Notes: generated by a model not told the origin, from the sequence alone. Counted from the first letter of the stretch, positions 12,465 through 23,930 are shown. The stretch is DNA of 64,000 bases from Silurus meridionalis (GCF_014805685.1 NC_060911.1:13693212-13757211), one strand, 5' to 3'. Made by a program: numbers and translations.

Positions 12465-12543
12465 ACGACAGATGACCTGCTGGTGGCGTCCGCCGAGTGT
12501 CCGAGCGACGACGAGGATATCGACCCGTGTGAGCCGAGCTCAG
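12465..12543 (+). CDS. nrxn1: Neurexin-1 penultimate coding exon (acidic juxtamembrane stalk)
   Basis: This 79-base exon follows a strong acceptor: a T/C-rich tract from about 12439 and CTAG at 12461-12464. It translates as [19 protein letters not shown] then DPCEPSS plus one base of the next codon, which is 26 codons plus 1. It begins in phase 0 and ends in phase 1. The product is the extracellular, membrane-proximal stalk of neurexin: a Ser/Thr-rich linker followed by an acidic patch around SDDEDID and one cysteine. In the protein it sits between the last laminin-G domain and the membrane. In mammalian neurexin-1 the same stretch reads almost identically from memory ([22 protein letters not shown]). 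The codons are GC-rich compared with the AT-rich flanking intron, as expected for an exon under selection. The exon can be extended by 9 bases through a second donor at 12553. Confidence 0.92.
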
Positions 12544-12558
12544 GTGGGTTAGGTTAGT
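12544..12558 (+). promoter_or_regulatory. nrxn1: Tandem alternative splice donors 9 bases apart
   Basis: Two donor-like sites follow the exon: GTGGGT at 12544 and GTTAGT at 12553. Use of the second adds GTGGGTTAG, which encodes Gly-Gly-Leu without changing phase. The joined protein then reads EPSS-GGL-ASPTG instead of EPSS-ASPTG. Mammalian neurexin-1 as I recall it has GGL at exactly this position, followed by ANPTRAGG, which fits use of the distal donor. Both sites in this sequence are plausible; which one is used is inference. Confidence 0.7.
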
Positions 12559-13221
12559 CATCTCTTTTATTATTTCTGACATCCTTCTCCACTTTCAAAT
12601 GCTCCACTGAAGTTCCTATAAAACCTGCGTAGACCTTGTTTTCGAGTGTCGGTCGTCATCTTATGTAGGTCTTATGTTGCTATACCTGTATGTCCGTTAC
12701 CTCACGGGTGCTATTTACACTCCCCAAAAGGTGATCTGCACGATAAGCGGCATTAGCTCGAAGAATGAGTCATGCCTCGCGATACCTTAAAGGCTTTGTG
12801 GCATCTGTTACATTTTCTCTAATGCTTAATGCATGAACATGACAAGTTATGAGGTGTAAATGAAGACAGAAGACTGAGGTCTGGAGCAATGATGGCACCT
12901 TGATGCTCTTCAGCATTTTCTCATAGTCTGTGATGTCTGTGAGTCTTACTAAATACGCAGAGCCTCGGTTCTGGGATTTGGAATTGTGTTGTTTTTACGT
13001 TCTCTTGGTTCACATATGCTGATTACATTTGACATGCCCCTGGTGTGCTAAACCATGACTTTCTCTCACCTCCGAGGAAAACAAACACTTGGATTCTTCG
13101 AGCACAATGTTGTAATGAACACTCTGGGGTGTGATGGTGGCATAAATTCGAGCACATTTCAGACGTTTCAGAGTTTTATAGTCTGGAATGATATGAAAGC
13201 AGTTAAGAGGCTCATCAGAGG

Positions 13222-13345
13222 AAGTGGTCGCTTAGTGGTTAAGGTTTAGGTCAGGGGTTCAAGTCCTGGTATTGTCAAGCTGCCACTGTTGGGGCCCTTG
13301 AGCAAGGCCTTTAACTCTTTGTGTTCAAGGGTCGTCTTAGGCTAT
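13222..13345 (+). repeat. tRNA-derived SINE
   Basis: An A-box-like TCGCTTAGTGGTTAAGG and a B-box-like GGGGTTCAAGTCCTGG are followed by the body AAGCTGCCACTGTTGGGGCC and CTTGAGCAAGGC. This copy reads in the sense direction. Confidence 0.65.
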
Positions 13346-13730
13346 GCAGAATGCTGTATTACCTTACGTAACTAGGTCCTAGACTAGATCCTTTCTGGTT
13401 TCTTACCTCAGAATAATCAAAATCCATGCTTTTAGGCCTGTCTTTGGTTTTTAGTCCAAACGATTTTCTCATCTATGTTTTTTTTCCATCGTCTGGGCAC
13501 AATGATCCATATTTTCCCCAATGCATCTCTACCTCCAGTTAGTCCCAGGTGACTGAGCACTTACTGGGTACATCTATGCCATTTAGCAGATGCAGGGTGG
13601 CTCAATTATCTCATTTATTCAACTAAACCATTGAGGGGGAATGGCCCAGTGGTATCCTGATGGTTTTTAGAATTTACAACTCTCTGATCAGAATTCCAGC
13701 ACCTTAAACTCAAAGTATTTTTTGAGGTGA

Positions 13731-14010
13731 TATCAAAAAGGTGCTAACTGGTGCTATTCTGACATACAGAGGTTCGGAAAATATTGAAACCGTTCAGCAA
13801 CTCGTGCATAAAGATTGACAGGGAACGTGCCACATGAGATTATATCCGCACCCTTCCTACTCACCAGATTTGGCTCCTGCGGACTACGCCTCTTATTGAT
13901 GAAAAGTCTGTACTTTGTTCTCCAGCTTTCCTGGTTTGTCACTTTGTGGTAAAGTGTGTACACGTTCACAACACCGAACAAAACTCTTTACTTAATGCTC
14001 TGACAAGTAA
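13731..14010 (+). mobile_element. Mariner-like transposon, internally deleted, copy 2
   Basis: It starts with the terminal-repeat-like TATCAAAAAGGTGC. It then has ENIETVQQLVHKD, matching the mariner linker, followed by YPHPSYSPDLAPADYASY, the mariner signature around the third catalytic Asp. Stops interrupt the frame. The sequence just before the second block (CACATGAGATTATATCCGCA) resembles the deletion junction of the 7604 copy (CACATGATCTCACTTCCGCA). Confidence 0.65.
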
Positions 14011-14924
14011 CACTGGATGAGATCTTCAAACGGGTCTGCAGCTCTTCTTCTTCTTGATGACAACTTGACCTTATGCTCTTGAATTAAGCATGCTTCATTT
14101 CCAGGCTCCTTTTTTGTGTAGATGAAATAAAACTAAAAACTGGCTTCTGTCTAAAGAGGTTGCAAAGACACAAAAATGGAATGAATAATTTAATCCAATG
14201 ATTGTACAGTCCTAACTCATCTGGGCTTCGTACGAAACCCCACATAAATGTTACTGTCCATACGACAGTAATTTAAAAAGAAAAAATTTTGGGTTGTGCT
14301 AAGAAAGAAAACGACAACGGTGTTGTAGCGCTTCCTGGAGCAAAACTGAGGTCTGCTTTGTCAGGAAAAACCATGCCACAGTTAGTATTTCACTCAAGGT
14401 CAAATGAGGACGATCTGAGAGTTGGGAAGCACTTGCAGAAGCCAATAGAAAGGAAAAAAACACCATAGTGACTTGACACCAACATCGTAGCCAATAGTTC
14501 AGGTGGGGGGGTAATGAGAGGGAGGAGGGCGCTAACAGTGTATACTGATCAATATCTGGATTCTGCTCTACTTGTTCAAGATCAATCCCACGTGTAAAGG
14601 ATGGGATCTATTACTGCCAAGAAAGGGATGTTTCCCTGAGGCTCCGAACTCGAAATTTGTACCCGAGTCCTTCATGGACGCTGTTTTTTTTGTCTAGATT
14701 TCGACAAGATCCAGATCCTGTAAGGACCGATACGCATGGGCTAGTAAGGGTTGAAATAGGAAAACTTATACAAAAAATGAGGCTCAGCATTCCATCCAGG
14801 ACTAATTGCTTTTTTGCTGTTGATTAAATGCCTTGAAGTATTTTGGATTCTGGACCAACACCACCACGAGAATTCTTTTCTCTACATTTCAGACTAGAAT
14901 AAAAGTCAATTGTCCATATGTGTT

Positions 14925-15315
14925 CCAGAATAACATAAGTATTGGGACACCTGACTTTCCCAGCTGTATGCAGTTCCCCCTCAAACAGTTGTATCTTAAA
15001 GTTTTCCCTTCATTCGGATGGGGACACCCAAACCTGTTCCATCCTGACACAAAGTGCACAAAGCTAGCTCCATGAAGATCTGCTTAACATGGGATGTATT
15101 GGAAAAGCAACCAAAGTTTTCTCACTTCCATCAGCACATGACTGGCTGAAGGAATCTCCACAAATCTCTACAAGCAACATCTAGAATCTAGTGGAACATC
15201 TTTCCAAAAGAATGGAGGTCATTGTAAGAGTAAATAGGCGTTCAATGGGATGTTCCAAAACCTCTTACGAATCTTATAACCAGGTGTCCACAAACTTTTT
15301 CTCCATATATTATTG
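14925..15315 (+). mobile_element. Tc1-like remnant, family A
   Basis: It starts near GTATTGGGACACCTGACTTT, includes CCAAACCTGTTCCATCCTGA and AAAGCTAGCTCCATGAAGAT, then ATCTAGTGGAACATCTTTCC, and ends ACCAGGTGTCCACAAACTTT. Both ends are present, but the transposase body is largely deleted, making a MITE-like copy. Confidence 0.65.
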
Positions 15316-15479
15316 GGTCTGAACCAGATGCCGTGTAAACCGTTCACACAAGCTTTCTAAGCTCTGTGAATAATGTATTTGTATTGGGTTACACCCCATA
15401 GTACACAAAGGGATGCTATGATGTCATTGAGGTCTGTTCACTCCTCAAGGTCAGTCCAACAGGCTTGTAGATCATACGC

Positions 15480-15890
15480 AAACTCCGCCCCACCATCACC
15501 ACCCCCATCACCACCTCCTGTTCCTAGTGGCAGCGCTATCAGCAAACGAGTGAGATCGATCCCTGGCTGTATTTATCGTCACGCCCTATTTCTTTTACAG
15601 CCGGGGGAAAAAAAAGAAAGAAAGAAAGCTCCGGTGGCGCAGAGGGGTCGGAGCTAATCTTCCAGCAGGCACCAGATTAGATCGCAGTGCAGCAAAGCGA
15701 ACACGAGAAACCGCAGCGAGCCCGAATCCCCGCCTCAGCAACACGCTGAAGGACGGGAACAAAAGCGATAGATGAGCCGAGTTTTGAAATCTGCCCAAAG
15801 ACAAGTGGTGAGATATACAGCAGCATGTCAAACCTGACAAGTGGAAAGACAAATGAGCTGCTCTCCTTCCGCACGAGCTAAAAACGTGGT
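15480..15890. other. Non-repetitive moderate-GC intronic segment
   Basis: This lies inside the last nrxn1 intron. It has higher GC than its surroundings, no repeat hallmark and short frames on both strands. It includes a CACC/CATCACC-rich stretch at about 15488-15520. It is a candidate regulatory or conserved noncoding element by composition only. Confidence 0.25.
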
Positions 15891-17166
15891 TCGGAAACAT
15901 TCGCTGTACCTAACGAATTTTTTCTCCCCCTTCGTAACTTTTCCTCGTGCGTTAATGAGAACCATCAATATTTAATCTCAGATTGAAGAACATGGAGAGT
16001 TGAGAAGAGTTTTGAGTTTAGAACTAAGACGAGATTAAGCATGTTGTAGAGATTTTTGTTTTGAATTCCCAGGAATGGGATTTCTTTCCCTTTTTTTCCT
16101 ACCGTTTATCCATTCTTTCTCCATTAGTACTGTAGACCGAAATGCATGATAGCACAGTAATGGTGAGTTCTCAATTCTTGGCCAGACGGTGATGATGAAT
16201 CTTGTGAATCTTAACACTAAATATCAATATCATCCAGCAGTATTTAGTATTTTATTTAGCATATGTATTTAAATACACACAATTATGCTAAAAAAAATAT
16301 ATATACACTACATTATTAATCTCATACGTGAGATACGTAAAACTGAAAGAATATATAACTAAGCAAAATGAGCAGTTTAAGTAAAACGTACCTGAACTAT
16401 ATATAAGCTATAACTGTATTTAAGAAAAATGTCAATCTTAAGTAGTTTTGAAAATACAAGATGAGAGGAATTAAGAGATACGCTTACACATCAAGGTGCA
16501 AAAAAAAATACTGGAAATGAGATGTTTTGATCAGGCGTTAAAAACGAAGAGGAAAATCACGGAAATATGTAAATAAGGAAGAGGCTGAGGTGAGCGAGAC
16601 TTCCAATAAAGTGAAAGAAATTAATGGAATATGTAGATGAGCCTCTAAATATGTAAATTCTTAAAAAAAATAATAATAAATAAATAAATAAATACAATTT
16701 GTTTTTTTTTTTTTTTTTGCACCAAAAACTTGCGCTATTGCGGTTTAGAAAATGCCATTTTACTGCGATAAAGCTTTTTACTGCTTCCCATTCACGGCGG
16801 CAAATTTATTTGTTGAATTTGAATAGTATTAAGTTGGCGAGAAACGAAGACGAAGGTGAATCCTGACATTTATCGGTTCACTTCACTTTAACGTTTATGA
16901 AAGGTGTCAGATCCTTAATGCAACATAAAGCAAAGCCACAAGATTTGGGTACAATGAGGTTTTTTACACGTTGCTGTCGCTCGTCTAGATGTGAGAAAAC
17001 GTGAGAAAATATTCGTACGATCTTGAAACGAGGGTTGGATATTTTCTTGAAGCAGCTACTGTATGATCTCAGAATAAAACAGCCACAAAAAAATTCATTA
17101 CGACATTTTATTTTGTACATACAACATTTTATAACCCACATATTGGTAGTGATATGCAGAGTATAT

Positions 17167-17209
17167 ATGCATAATGCATGAATATGCATGAATATGCATT
17201 AATATGCAT
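17167..17209. promoter_or_regulatory. Five ATGCAT sites, mostly 10 bp apart
   Basis: ATGCAT occurs at 17167, 17174, 17184, 17194 and 17204. The last three intervals are exactly 10 bp. ATGCAT is a POU-octamer-like half-site. The run may be a decamer tandem repeat, AATATGCATG, rather than a binding cluster. Confidence 0.35.
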
Positions 17210-17435
17210 ACTGTTTGAGTCCCTGTTGTTTAGCTGTTACTATCGAAACCATATTAGAAGCAGAGAATTAGTATAAAACTTGGGTTTTTACATACAGCTG
17301 GACTTTTAAGGGGAAACAATAAATCAGCACTATCTGACCAATCAGAATCAAGGGTTTAGTAACAATACCCTCTTCAAAAAAAAAAAAAACATTTAAATAA
17401 AAATATATATATATATATTTAGCTTTAATAGAATT

Positions 17436-17510
17436 TGGTCAACGCTCTGGTCCAGAGCATCTTACATTCATACAACTGAGCAGTTGATTGGCCTGCACCT
17501 TGCTCAAGTT
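17436..17510 (-). repeat. SINE tail fragment
   Basis: CTCTGGTCCAGAGCATCTTA, ACAACTGAGCAGTTGA and CACCTTGCTCAAG match the 3' half of the common SINE in antisense. Confidence 0.5.
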
Positions 17511-18069
17511 CCTTTCCTTCGTTCCTTTTCTTCACGCCGTCCTCCTGTTTGCCCAAGCCTCCGACCCACTCCTCCGGCGTCACGTAGAACAAACGTAAAC
17601 AACGTATACACCCGCATGCCGGTTCGCTCCGGTCTTTGCTTGGACGAGGCGAGCGCTGAACCGTGAAATTCCCATTTCGGACTGAGTCGATGACAAGCAT
17701 GCAATAACGGTAATAAAAGCAAAGCAAACGCTTGCAGCTCCTCCGTATAGTGTTCGCCACGAATCGAATCTGATACAAAATATGGAACATCGGTAGCTCA
17801 AGGAAATAATTGCAGAAGGTGTTTACCGTGAAGCTGCGACACTAAGGTTTTTGTTCATGCAATACATTATAGTAGTTTTCTCATTCTCTTTTTTTTTCCT
17901 CGTCACATTAACGTGTCCTGAACATGCCCAAAAATGTACTTCCTGACACTGGAGACGCCTTCCAAAGTCTACTTACAGAAGATTGCGTCGGTCTGCAGAA
18001 CAACCCCCAATGAACGACCTGTTACTATAAATGATATGGCTGAAGTTTGAAAAACCCTGAGCATTGGCT

Positions 18070-18220
18070 TTCTGAACATAATATAATAACCTCCACTCTT
18101 CTGGGAAGCGTCCCGTTGGATTTTGACTTGTGCTTGTGGACATATGCCTGAGATTCCTACAAGTCAGATACTGATCTAGGTAAGGTGTTCATTAGGGTTG
18201 AAGCTCTATAGGAGCTCTAT
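18070..18220 (-). mobile_element. Tc1-like fragment, family A
   Basis: ATAACCTCCACTCTTCTGGG, AAGCGTCCCGTTGGATTTTG and AGTCAGATACTGATCTAGGT are the antisense transposase 3' segment, truncated on both sides. Confidence 0.5.
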
Positions 18221-18809
18221 ATTTGTGCACTTTTTGTGCCACACTGGAACAAGTGAAGGGAAAATATCATTATTGCGCATTGTCTCATACGTACAATTCA
18301 ACATTGTAATTGAAAACTGCCGTGGTATAAAAGGAATAAAACACCCCCTACGCCCTCCACCCCCCACCCCAACCCTTTGTTGTTAATTATTTTGCCATAA
18401 CAGCACTTCCTCATTCGATCAGCGCGAAGAGGCTAATGTCGCGTTGAAGCCTCACACGTAAACGGACGTTCGCGGCGACTCAGCGTGAGTGCGACTTTAC
18501 GATTTTACTCGCTTTATAGGCTAATAAAAAGCGCAAGCTTCTATAAACCTGGCCGTTTGCTTCATCCAGACGGCGCGATGGTGAAACGTGCGCAGAAAAT
18601 CTAACGAGGTCCTTTAAACCGCCGATCTCCGTTGTCCGATCAGTAACTTCTTCCGCCGCAGTTTGCTCTTAGAAATCCACCTCAGGGTACTGAGGCTCGG
18701 AAGCATATCTTCATATCAAAGCTTTACGTGGGTCTGGTATTGAAAGGGTAATAAAGACATTGGACGGTAACGATACGGTAATTTAGCGCTGACTAGACGA
18801 GTGCTAAGA

Positions 18810-18900
18810 ATAAAGCCTGGTTAAATTATGATTGGTGGAGTTGTTGGTGCTGGGATTTGAATTCAGAACCTTCTGTTTTAAAGTCCAATACCTTAATCGC
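18810..18900 (-). repeat. tRNA-derived SINE fragment
   Basis: GGGATTTGAATTCAGAACCT and AAGTCCAATACCTTAATCGC are the antisense box-B and box-A region of the common SINE. Confidence 0.5.
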
Positions 18901-19384
18901 TAAAATGTGACCCCCCCCATGGCCTGAAATGGTATTGCAGTGCATAGCATAGCAGAAGGGCTTCTCTTAATTTCGCGAAAGCAGCGCCTGGCGTAAATAT
19001 CCATAATAGAGATAAAAGAGATCTCAATGATCTTTTCCACTGTCCTCACTATTGCAGAAGGACGTCCAGAATTTGGGACTAAATATTCCACAACTCGTCG
19101 ATCATTGAATTAAATCGCATTTAAATATTTCCATCCACTACAAAACATTGCACGCACCTGGAATCTGATTAGAAACTGATCTTGATTATGTCATATTTCA
19201 CGACAATGCTTCGCTATCCAACAACCTGTTCAGATTGTGAGTAAAATTGCGATTAGCTAGCTCCTAGATGCACAAGAGTTATTGAACTGGCTCCTTACAC
19301 AACTTTCTAAAGGTTGGTATCAAAATAATAGGAAAGAACCAAGTTTCCTATCAAACATTGTGCCTCAACTATACACAATTACAA

Positions 19385-19700
19385 TAATCAGCACTTTTAC
19401 ATTCTTCTGGAAAGATGTTCCACTAGATTTTGGAGTGGGCTTGTGTTCTCTTGAGAGTCAATTTGAATAGGGTTGAGGTCAAATCTTTATTGCAGGAGAT
19501 CTTCCACTTCAACCCATGTATCTTCATGGAGCTGGCTTTGTACACTTTGGATCATGCTGGAACAGATTTGGGTCTCCTACTTTGAGTATAGGGAAATTTT
19601 CATAGTACAAACATTCCAACATGTGTGGCTCCACATTTTTGTTTGGGGAGGAACCACATATAACTGGAAAAGGCAGGAACCAATGGCTGATCATGTGACA
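19385..19700 (-). mobile_element. Tc1-like remnant, family A
   Basis: TTCTTCTGGAAAGATGTTCC, ACTAGATTTTGGAGTGGGCT, TCATGGAGCTGGCTTTGTAC and ATTTGGGTCTCCTA are antisense family-A blocks. GAACCACATATAACTGGAAA marks the far end. Confidence 0.6.
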
Positions 19701-20357
19701 GTTAGCACGAATAATTAGAAACTAATGAAACTAATTTATCTTTTAATTAGTTGAAATTTGTGTGTGTGAAGGGGTTGGTGGTGCTGGCAGGAAAATCGCA
19801 GCTCATGTATCCAAATGTATCACTAAACAAATATATCTGGCAACATTTCCATTTCCTATCATCGCCAAACTTCGTTATAAAAATGTGAAACAATTGCTTT
19901 CAGGTAAAAAAAAAAAGAAACGTTCTCCAAATTAAATAATCGTATAATAATATTATGAAAATTATAATAAGATCGGATTACACTTTAATTACTTTAGAAA
20001 TAATTGCAGCTACAAGAATGTGTGAAAGCTAAAAAACTAATAATTGGTTTTAAAATAAATGAATAATTTAATAAATATCAGCACTTTTTTGTTTTTCTCT
20101 TTACGTTTAATTTGAATGTAAAATAAATTATGAGCACACAAGGACAAAATTGCATTACATAAATAAATAAATCAACAAATCCAGAAATTAATAAAAAAAT
20201 CCAGATTAAAATAAAATAAAATAAAAAAACTATATCAAGCTGCATAAAATAAAATAGTTTTTCAAATAAAAAATATTTAACACACAGAAGTAGAAAGTGT
20301 GTTAAAAATTTTATAATTAAAAAGAAATAAATACCCATTATCAATACTTTGTACGTC

Positions 20358-20400
20358 GCAGTGGACGAGGGCGTCTGCTAAATGCTGCAAATGGAAATTT
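20358..20400 (+). repeat. SINE 3' tail
   Basis: CAGTGGACGAGGGCGTCTGC and TAAATGCTGCAAATG match the terminal tail of the common SINE. The tRNA-like head is absent. Confidence 0.4.
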
Positions 20401-20539
20401 CTGTAAAAAAACCCGATACAGTTTGTTGATTTTCATTGAAACACTTCCTTCACATTTTTGGCCCCATACACACAACACACAAACACGCACACATACACAC
20501 CGAGTCTCGAGCAATCGTGGAGTCCAGCAGAAATCCTGA

Positions 20540-20700
20540 ATCAGCTAAATAAAGTAATTGTGATGGACTGTAATGGCTCCCAGAGATTGGCCAGATCCGC
20601 TGGAGCCGGGCCATTAAGGGCTTTGAAGGTCAAAAGCAAGATTTTATAGTCAATATGAAACTTAATAGAAAGCCGATGTAAATTGAATAAGACCAAAATA
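20540..20700 (-). mobile_element. Possible L2-type LINE reverse-transcriptase remnant
   Basis: The minus strand reads LHRLSIKFHIDYKILLLTFK then ALNGPAPADLANL, close to the L2 motif LHWLP...YKILLLTYKALNGLAP as I recall it. The plus-strand text also resembles a dispersed fish repeat I cannot name. No other LINE domain is attached. Confidence 0.45.
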
Positions 20701-20814
20701 ATGCGCACAGACTTCCTTTTCCTGCAAAACAATCGGACTCGGGCAGTCTGACCTGGCTGCGAGACGGAACGCCACAGCGCGTCATGTGGTGCGACTGCGT
20801 TTCATAATAAATAT

Positions 20815-21062
20815 ATATTATTCAAATGATCATCATAATCATAATAAACCATCACATCAGCATCATAAATCGTCATTATAATTAACAAACCATCTTCATC
20901 ACTATAATAATGGTCTGTCATAATAATAATAACAACCGCATCATAGTTTAATTAACCACCACATCATCATAATAGCCACCACATTGTCATCTTCATCATC
21001 ACCACCACCACCATCATAATTACCACTACACCATCATCATCAACACCACCATCATAATATAC
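20815..21062. repeat. Degenerate trinucleotide (ATC/AAT) tract
   Basis: Imperfect CATCATCAT, ATAATAATA and CACCACCACC runs fill about 250 bases with no coding frame. Confidence 0.75.
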
Positions 21063-21109
21063 ATTAATGTATTTCAAATAATCATTTTGCCTCAATCACA
21101 CATAGCAAG

Positions 21110-21265
21110 TGGAAGCTCATTGGTTAAGATGTTGATAAGAAGGTTGTAAGTTTAAATCCCCAAGCTGCCTTTGGGGGCACTTAACCCTCAAACGCTCACT
21201 TATACAAATGTAATCGCTGTGAGTTGTTTTGGATGATGGTGTCCACCAAACACCATAAAATGTAA
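21110..21265 (+). repeat. tRNA-derived SINE
   Basis: GGAAGCTCATTGGTTAAGAT (A-box region), GTAAGTTTAAATCCCCAAGC (B-box region) and the tail TGGATGATGGTGTCCACCAA follow in order. The copy is decayed but nearly full length. Confidence 0.55.
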
Positions 21266-21299
21266 AATTTGCAATGGGCAAACATTGACACAAATGTTT

Positions 21300-22075
21300 A
21301 AACACTACTAAAAAGACCCTCTGCCCAATCCGATCGCAGAATCACGATCGCCGTTTACCGCTGAACGATTGAGATGTACGTTAAGTCGGCTGTAGGTCAA
21401 TATAAACGCAGGACCTACTGGGGGTAGTTTCTATAGGCTCTGGTAATAGGATCCGTCCTCCATTTGCCTTAATAGATAGCGTCTGAGCATAACGGCGTTC
21501 AATTTGGAAACCTGCTGGGATGTGAGACAGATCGCTTAAAAAACAGGACGAATCCCAAATGGATCGTTTGCTTCTTCTATTCCGGCGCTTAATGCTTTCA
21601 ATAAGCAATACATACATTATTTATAGCCTTACGTCCCCTCCGTCTTACCCGGTGAAGCCAGCAGGACTATACAGAACACCGTGCCTTCTTTCAGGCCAGA
21701 GTGAAAGGCCCAGAGGCCCTATTGCAGACGGAGAGCGCCGGCTTATTTGTTCGTCTTGACAGTCTCGCGTTGCCATAATTTGTGCGATGCGGACATTACT
21801 GTCGAGCAAGGATGAGAAACGTGTTGACGTTCCCGAGAACGTCCTCCTTCCGATGCTCATCAATCCCACTAACGAAAAGGTCTGCTCGTGTTGTCCGGTC
21901 GTCACGGCGTAAGGCTGACATGATCAGGCCGTTACCGTGCAGCGTGAGGCGCCCGGAACGACCTCCTTTCCTCGCTTCCCTTCATGTTCTGTTCATAAAT
22001 AAATCCCTTTGTGAGCAACAAATGAGGAAAAATCACTCAAAACACTGTATGTATTCTCATCTCTGCTGATTGTGT
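21300..22075. other. Long non-repetitive moderate-GC intronic block
   Basis: About 775 bases have no repeat hallmark. Short frames on both strands (up to 95 codons) overlap one another and none resembles a known protein. This is a candidate conserved noncoding block in the last nrxn1 intron. Confidence 0.25.
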
Positions 22076-22424
22076 TTCCGAACCAGTTAGCGGCTTCTGC
22101 TCTTCTTGCCAGGATGCATGGTAAGACAATGGACTGGGGGTTTATAGATGTTGGCAAAAGTTGAGGCCCAGACAAGCTTGTTAGACATTTTAAAGCTAAT
22201 CAGCTAAGCTCGAATCTGTAGCCAAGCGACACCTCGGGATAGTCTCAGGAATCCTCAGACACACCAAAGGCTCCTTCTGTTCACATTCAACAAAGTGCTC
22301 TTTAACACCGTATTCTTTTCATTCAAGTTCAGTAACCATTTTATTATAGATATGGGCTGGAGCCTGGTTCTGGTCTGCTCATGGTTATGAGAATGGTTTT
22401 AGGGCTAATACATTGGGTGCTAGG

Positions 22425-22810
22425 CAGGAGAACACCATAGAACCTAGGGGCAATTTTAACTGAAACAGTTCCTCACATGGTTTAAGAGCTCAGATAAAGA
22501 AACCCTGAACAAACCCACAAAACTGGTTGTGGGTTTCTTCATCCAAGTTTATAAACCAATATAGATCTTAGGGTCAATTTGTAGCCTCTGGATTTGGGAG
22601 CTGGGATGAAGAAACCCTAAAGGAACCTACAACTAGAACCACCATAGAACTTGGGCACAATTTTTAACTAAACATTTCCTCACATGGTTTAAGAGCTGGG
22701 ATTAAGAAACCCTGAAGAAACCCACAACTAGAACAATATAGAACTTAATTTTTAACTAAACATTTCCTCACATGGTTTGATATCTGGGATGAAGAAACCC
22801 AAAAGAGTTA
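22425..22810. repeat. Imperfect tandem array of roughly 90-125-bp units
   Basis: CATAGAACCTAGGGGCAATT, ATAGATCTTAGGGTCAATTT, ATAGAACTTGGGCACAATTT and ATAGAACTTAATTTTTAACT recur. Each is followed by TTCCTCACATGGTTT or a relative, and then GGGAT(G/T)AAGAAACCC. About four diverged units are visible. I do not recognise the family. Confidence 0.65.
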
Positions 22811-23794
22811 TTATAAGAGCAGATCTGGGACTGGGGTGTTCCATACCATGCTCAGGTTTTCACAAACATTGTCCATATTGTGTACTTTTTCAAGGTCATT
22901 TTGTCTTTTTAATTGCACATTTTATTTTCCATTTTGAATTGCTGGATTAAAAAAAAAAATGTGTTGGGCGACCTCAGACACCCAACACATCTCCACTGCA
23001 TGATGCGGCATCTTGTATATACTGATGACCTTATCCTTCATCTCTTCACTTTAGATAACCCAAGTTCGGTTATACGGAACCCCGTTTCTGAGATTTCCCT
23101 ATTGTGATATGCGAAATCATTTCATCATTGTACTTCCTCCCTATCATACACACACTTTGGCTGTCCTGTACCACCCTCTTGCTGGGCCATCATCGAAAAT
23201 GGCTTCATTCTAGGGATTGTTCTGTGGCTACCTAATTTTACTCTTGAGTGCACACGGGTGAAATTTTTAAAGGGCCCACGCTATTTAAAAAACTTGAAGG
23301 CGTCACGTACAGTAGTAACGGCGAGCTGAGAAAGAGCAGAGTGCGTGTAGATGGCGAGTCGGACGAAGGAAACCTGGAAAGATTCAAAATTCTATATCTC
23401 ATTTAGTCCAACGATCATGATAACCTCATATGTTTAGTCAGTGACCGTGAGCTTCATTGCAGAGATCGAAATTTTCCAAATCTGACCTTTTCCTGCCGCC
23501 ATAGAACCACTGCATTTTCTACGTTAATATTTAATCAGGAGAAAGAACCACCTGCATGGCTGTATCGTGTTATTCGTCTACACGAGTGCTTTTGTGTTAA
23601 ATATGAGCGAGAAGGTGTTCTGAGCTCTGCACTTTGCCCTTGTGTTAATATGAATGCGCTTCTATAGTAACAGCTCAATCAGTGGCTGTATTGGATGGTA
23701 GAAAGGGCATTATTCATAATCACATACTCCGGTGCTCATGCTATTTCTCTCTTACCGGTGTTTTGTATTGCTTTTATGATTTATAATCACACCA

Positions 23795-23930
23795 AATGGG
23801 GATGAGGTTCCCCTTTTAAGTCCGGTTCCTCTCAAGGTTTCGTCCTCTTACGATCCGTTTCCTTTACACAGTCGCCCCAAATTTGCTCATCAGGGATAAA
23901 CACACATCATTCACTTATATTGAATTTTTT
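23795..23930 (+). repeat. Family C dispersed repeat
   Basis: CCGGTTCCTCTCAAGGTTTC, followed by CACAGTCGCC and GCTCATCAGGGATAAACACA, marks a 5'-truncated copy. Confidence 0.55.

Noticed and set aside
12364..12582. 72-codon minus-strand frame covering the penultimate exon
   Set aside because: It is the antisense shadow of the neurexin exon.
13222..13345. tRNA gene
   Set aside because: A- and B-box-like motifs are present, but spacing, sequence and the long tail fit a tRNA-derived SINE, with many similar copies in the window.
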